This document shows positions 31,033 to 32,993 of a DNA stretch of 32,993 nt, in pieces. Position 1 is the stretch's first letter, and each line of letters opens with the position of its first letter. The translations under genes and the position numbers were made by a program. Below the pieces are notes generated by a model. The model saw nothing but the letters and a program-made list of their open reading frames with translations, had not been told where the DNA came from and ran no database searches. The stretch comes from Cyanobacteria bacterium UBA4641 (GTDB lineage: Bacteria > Cyanobacteriota > Vampirovibrionia > Gastranaerophilales > Gastranaerophilaceae): assembly GCA_002405805.1 (NCBI GenBank), contig DHMN01000055.1, forward strand, positions 1 through 32,993. The letters are read 5' to 3'.

Positions 31033-32700
31033 ATGTCAGAACAAGTTTTAATGCCGATGATAGGAACAGGCAGCATAGAAAATAAAGAAAGAGCAAAAGA
31101 TTCATTAGAAAAAGCAAGACTTGCTCACGAAAAATATTTAATCGGTCAACGTAATACAGATTTGCAAGAGGCGATGGAACATTATGTTGATGCGGTAAAA
31201 TACGACCCTACAATACCTGAAACTTATTATCGTTTGGCAGCTTTGATGTGGGAACAAGGACAAATTAGCGTCAATACGGCAATTGAACAATGCAAAACCG
31301 CAATTTCACTTTCTCCAAATAATAAAGATGCACACCTTTACACAGGATATTTTATGCAATTGGCTCAAGATTTTCAGGCTGCTGAAAAAGAGTTCAAATC
31401 TGCAATCAAAATGAATCCGTTAAGTTCAGGTCGTCCGAGAATGATTCTTTCTCAGTCTTTATTACAGAAAATCAATTCTCAAAACGGAACATACAAAGAC
31501 TACCTCGGATTTGTGTACTATTTCTTGACAGGTAGTGTAATGTTGGCATGGGACAGACCGACAATGAAAATGTTTAGCAAAAACATGGCTAATGATGTTT
31601 CAGTATTTTCATACAACACTGTAGGTAAATTCTTTGAACACTTCAAAATGTATGATTCTGCCGAAAAATTATACAAAAAAGCTGTAGAAAATACTACTCA
31701 CAGTGAATATTTCTACAACAAAATCGGAGATATTGCGCTCAAAAACAAAGATATCGAAACAACTGTAGATTGCTACAGAAAAGTTCTTGAAGCTAATCCG
31801 ATGAATCGTGAAATTTTAGTCAAGTTAGCGACAATTATGCAGACTTATTTCCCTGAAAACACGGATGAGGCAATCGATTGCTATGAAAAGCTATTAGAAT
31901 TTGATATTGATACTGCTCAAATTTATTATGAATTGGGGCACTTATACATGGCAAAAGAAGACAAATTAAATTCTGTCAGTGCATTCAAATTGGCAGTAGA
32001 GAGAGAACCTGAAAATCCGTTTTTCAACAACTCTTTGGGTTATGCTTATGCTAAAGCAGAATTGTATGATGATGCAATTGAACACTACCAAAAAGCCATC
32101 TCAATAAACCCTGATGCCGAATGGACATCAATTGTTTGTCAGGCACTCGGTTCAATTTATGCTGAAAACAAAGGTAACATTGAGGCGGCTGTATCAACCT
32201 ACCAAGCCGGTATAATTCTTGACCCTAAAAACTACGATTTATACATTGCATTAGGCGATATTTATATGGCAGATTATGATTTAGACAAGGCAATCAGAGC
32301 TTATTGCGATGCCATAACACTTGACCCTGATGATTTTAGAGCATATTCAAAAGTCGGAATTGCACTATGGGAAAAAGATTATCTTGAAGAGGCACTTGTT
32401 GCATACCATAAAGCCGTAGAATTAAAGCCTGACAATGAATATGCGCAAAACAATTTAGGTATTCTTTATCTTGACGGATTGATGGATGCTGAAGAGGCTT
32501 TGGAATATTTTGAAGAGGCAATTGCGCTAAATCCTAATTACACATTGGCATATTTTAATGCAGGACGTGCAAGTCAAGAAATGGGATTTACAAATGATGC
32601 GGCGCATTATTACCAAATGGCAATCGATTTAAACAGATTGACAGAAGAATTGGAAGAAGAAGATATTCAAGCAAGACTTCACAGTTTGTTTGAATTGTAA
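31033..32700 (+). CDS. TPR-repeat protein
   Basis: A 555-residue protein made almost entirely of tetratricopeptide repeats (about 12 units). The consensus A-x-x-x-Y-x-x-A-I-x-L-x-P is obvious from residue ~45 to the end, e.g. A-I-E-H-Y-Q-K-A-I-S-I-N-P-D-A and A-L-V-A-Y-H-K-A-V-E-L-K-P-D-N. Two less regular stretches (about 150-200 and 270-300) interrupt the array. There is no signal peptide or membrane helix, so it is a cytosolic scaffold with unknown partners. The last 20 residues are acidic. Ribosome site GGAG 9 bases upstream; a clean terminator follows. Confidence 0.92.
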   Translation: MSEQVLMPMIGTGSIENKERAKDSLEKARLAHEKYLIGQRNTDLQEAMEHYVDAVKYDPTIPETYYRLAALMWEQGQISVNTAIEQCKTAISLSPNNKDAHLYTGYFMQLAQDFQAAEKEFKSAIKMNPLSSGRPRMILSQSLLQKINSQNGTYKDYLGFVYYFLTGSVMLAWDRPTMKMFSKNMANDVSVFSYNTVGKFFEHFKMYDSAEKLYKKAVENTTHSEYFYNKIGDIALKNKDIETTVDCYRKVLEANPMNREILVKLATIMQTYFPENTDEAIDCYEKLLEFDIDTAQIYYELGHLYMAKEDKLNSVSAFKLAVEREPENPFFNNSLGYAYAKAELYDDAIEHYQKAISINPDAEWTSIVCQALGSIYAENKGNIEAAVSTYQAGIILDPKNYDLYIALGDIYMADYDLDKAIRAYCDAITLDPDDFRAYSKVGIALWEKDYLEEALVAYHKAVELKPDNEYAQNNLGILYLDGLMDAEEALEYFEEAIALNPNYTLAYFNAGRASQEMGFTNDAAHYYQMAIDLNRLTEELEEEDIQARLHSLFEL

Positions 32701-32725
32701 GGATATATAACGAAGAGGTATTTGA

Positions 32726-32755
32726 GGTGTTCTATAATTAGAACACCATTTTTTT
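32726..32755 (+). terminator. Rho-independent terminator after the TPR gene
   Basis: A perfect 9-bp stem (32726-32734 with 32739-32747), loop TAAT, then a run of seven T. Confidence 0.85.
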
Positions 32756-32795
32756 GATAAATAGGAACGCCCTTGAAACAAGTTCAACATGACAC

Positions 32796-32896
32796 TTTTT
32801 CCCTCGCCCCTTGAGGGACACTAGCCGAACCAACGAGCAATGCGAGTTGAGTGAGACTGCGTGCCGTATGGCTGAGGGCTAGGGTGAGGGTTTTTC
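32796..32896. repeat. GC-richer ~100-bp inverted-end element
   Basis: Ends TTTTTCCCTCGCCC and GGGTGAGGGTTTTT are inverted copies with one G-U-type mismatch. The interior is noticeably richer in GC than its surroundings and has no open frame. Likely a small non-coding mobile or palindromic repeat. Confidence 0.5.
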
Positions 32897-32907
32897 TATT
32901 TTTTTCA

Positions 32908-32946
32908 TGCACTCCGTGCAGGGGTGCTTTTGGTGGCAAAAGCACC
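32908..32946. repeat. Paired perfect hairpins at the window edge
   Basis: TGCAC/GTGCA (32908-32920) and GGTGCTTTTG/CAAAAGCACC (32923-32946, loop GTGG). The first, with the adjoining T-run, recurs inverted at 26624-26642. The element may continue beyond the window. Confidence 0.45.
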
Positions 32947-32993
32947 GCAAAACCACCGACACGCCAACGTTCACATCAAACTAAAAACTCGTA

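Overview
This is a low-GC, gene-dense bacterial window. The type IV prepilin leader (G|FTLAEVLI...), a CpaE/TadZ-like ATPase, many short secreted or membrane proteins of unknown function and the strong AT bias suggest a host-associated member of Vampirovibrionia/Melainabacteria (Gastranaerophilales). That placement is an inference from recalled sequence style, not from a search. Many genes have Shine-Dalgarno sites and most visible promoters are sigma70-like, several with an extended -10 (TGn).

Layout. 1-8.1 kb: the end of a DegT/DnrJ-type aminotransferase, then an envelope-oriented set: a secreted formylglycine-enzyme-fold protein with a glycine-lysine tetrapeptide-repeat protein, a TolC-type outer-membrane protein, several secreted or membrane unknowns, an alpha/beta hydrolase, and a tandem pair of four-cysteine secreted paralogues. 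8.2-10.1 kb: a pseudopilin divergent from a small XRE regulator, then three small overlapping genes. 10.3-12.7 kb: tRNA-Gln followed by a decayed stretch: the C-terminal remnant of a Cat1-type CoA-transferase, a CitA/DcuS-like kinase without membrane sensor, a gutted metallo-beta-lactamase (lactonase-like) gene and a CitB/DcuR-like response regulator.

12.7-21.3 kb is the most unusual part. Two divergent operons share a short upstream region. The leftward one encodes an AAA+ ATPase, a helical membrane-anchored protein and a degenerate AAA+ paralogue. The rightward one encodes a long ankyrin-repeat protein, a glycine-zipper/acidic-tail protein, an HExxH metallopeptidase candidate and an unknown. 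Most of these otherwise unrelated proteins begin with the same short signature (M-x-I-S near residue 1, then a hydrophobic-x-F-x-G motif within about 45 residues), which looks like a sorting or processing tag. In the two AAA+ proteins the catalytic residues have decayed in a complementary way: one keeps Walker A/B and sensor 1 but lacks the arginine-finger residues, while the other has lost Walker A and the Walker B acid but keeps an R-F-x-K at the finger position. This suggests an obligate hetero-oligomer.

21.4-33 kb: uvrB, a DUF4013-like membrane protein, a CpaE/TadZ-like ATPase with a small partner, a probable 6S RNA with its own promoter, a repeat-rich intergenic region, a large unknown protein with C-terminal tandem repeats, an unlisted 57-residue gene, tRNA-Asn, a Bax-inhibitor-1-like membrane protein and a long TPR protein. 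Palindromic repeats occupy the larger intergenic gaps. No transposase, integrase, phage gene or CRISPR array was seen.
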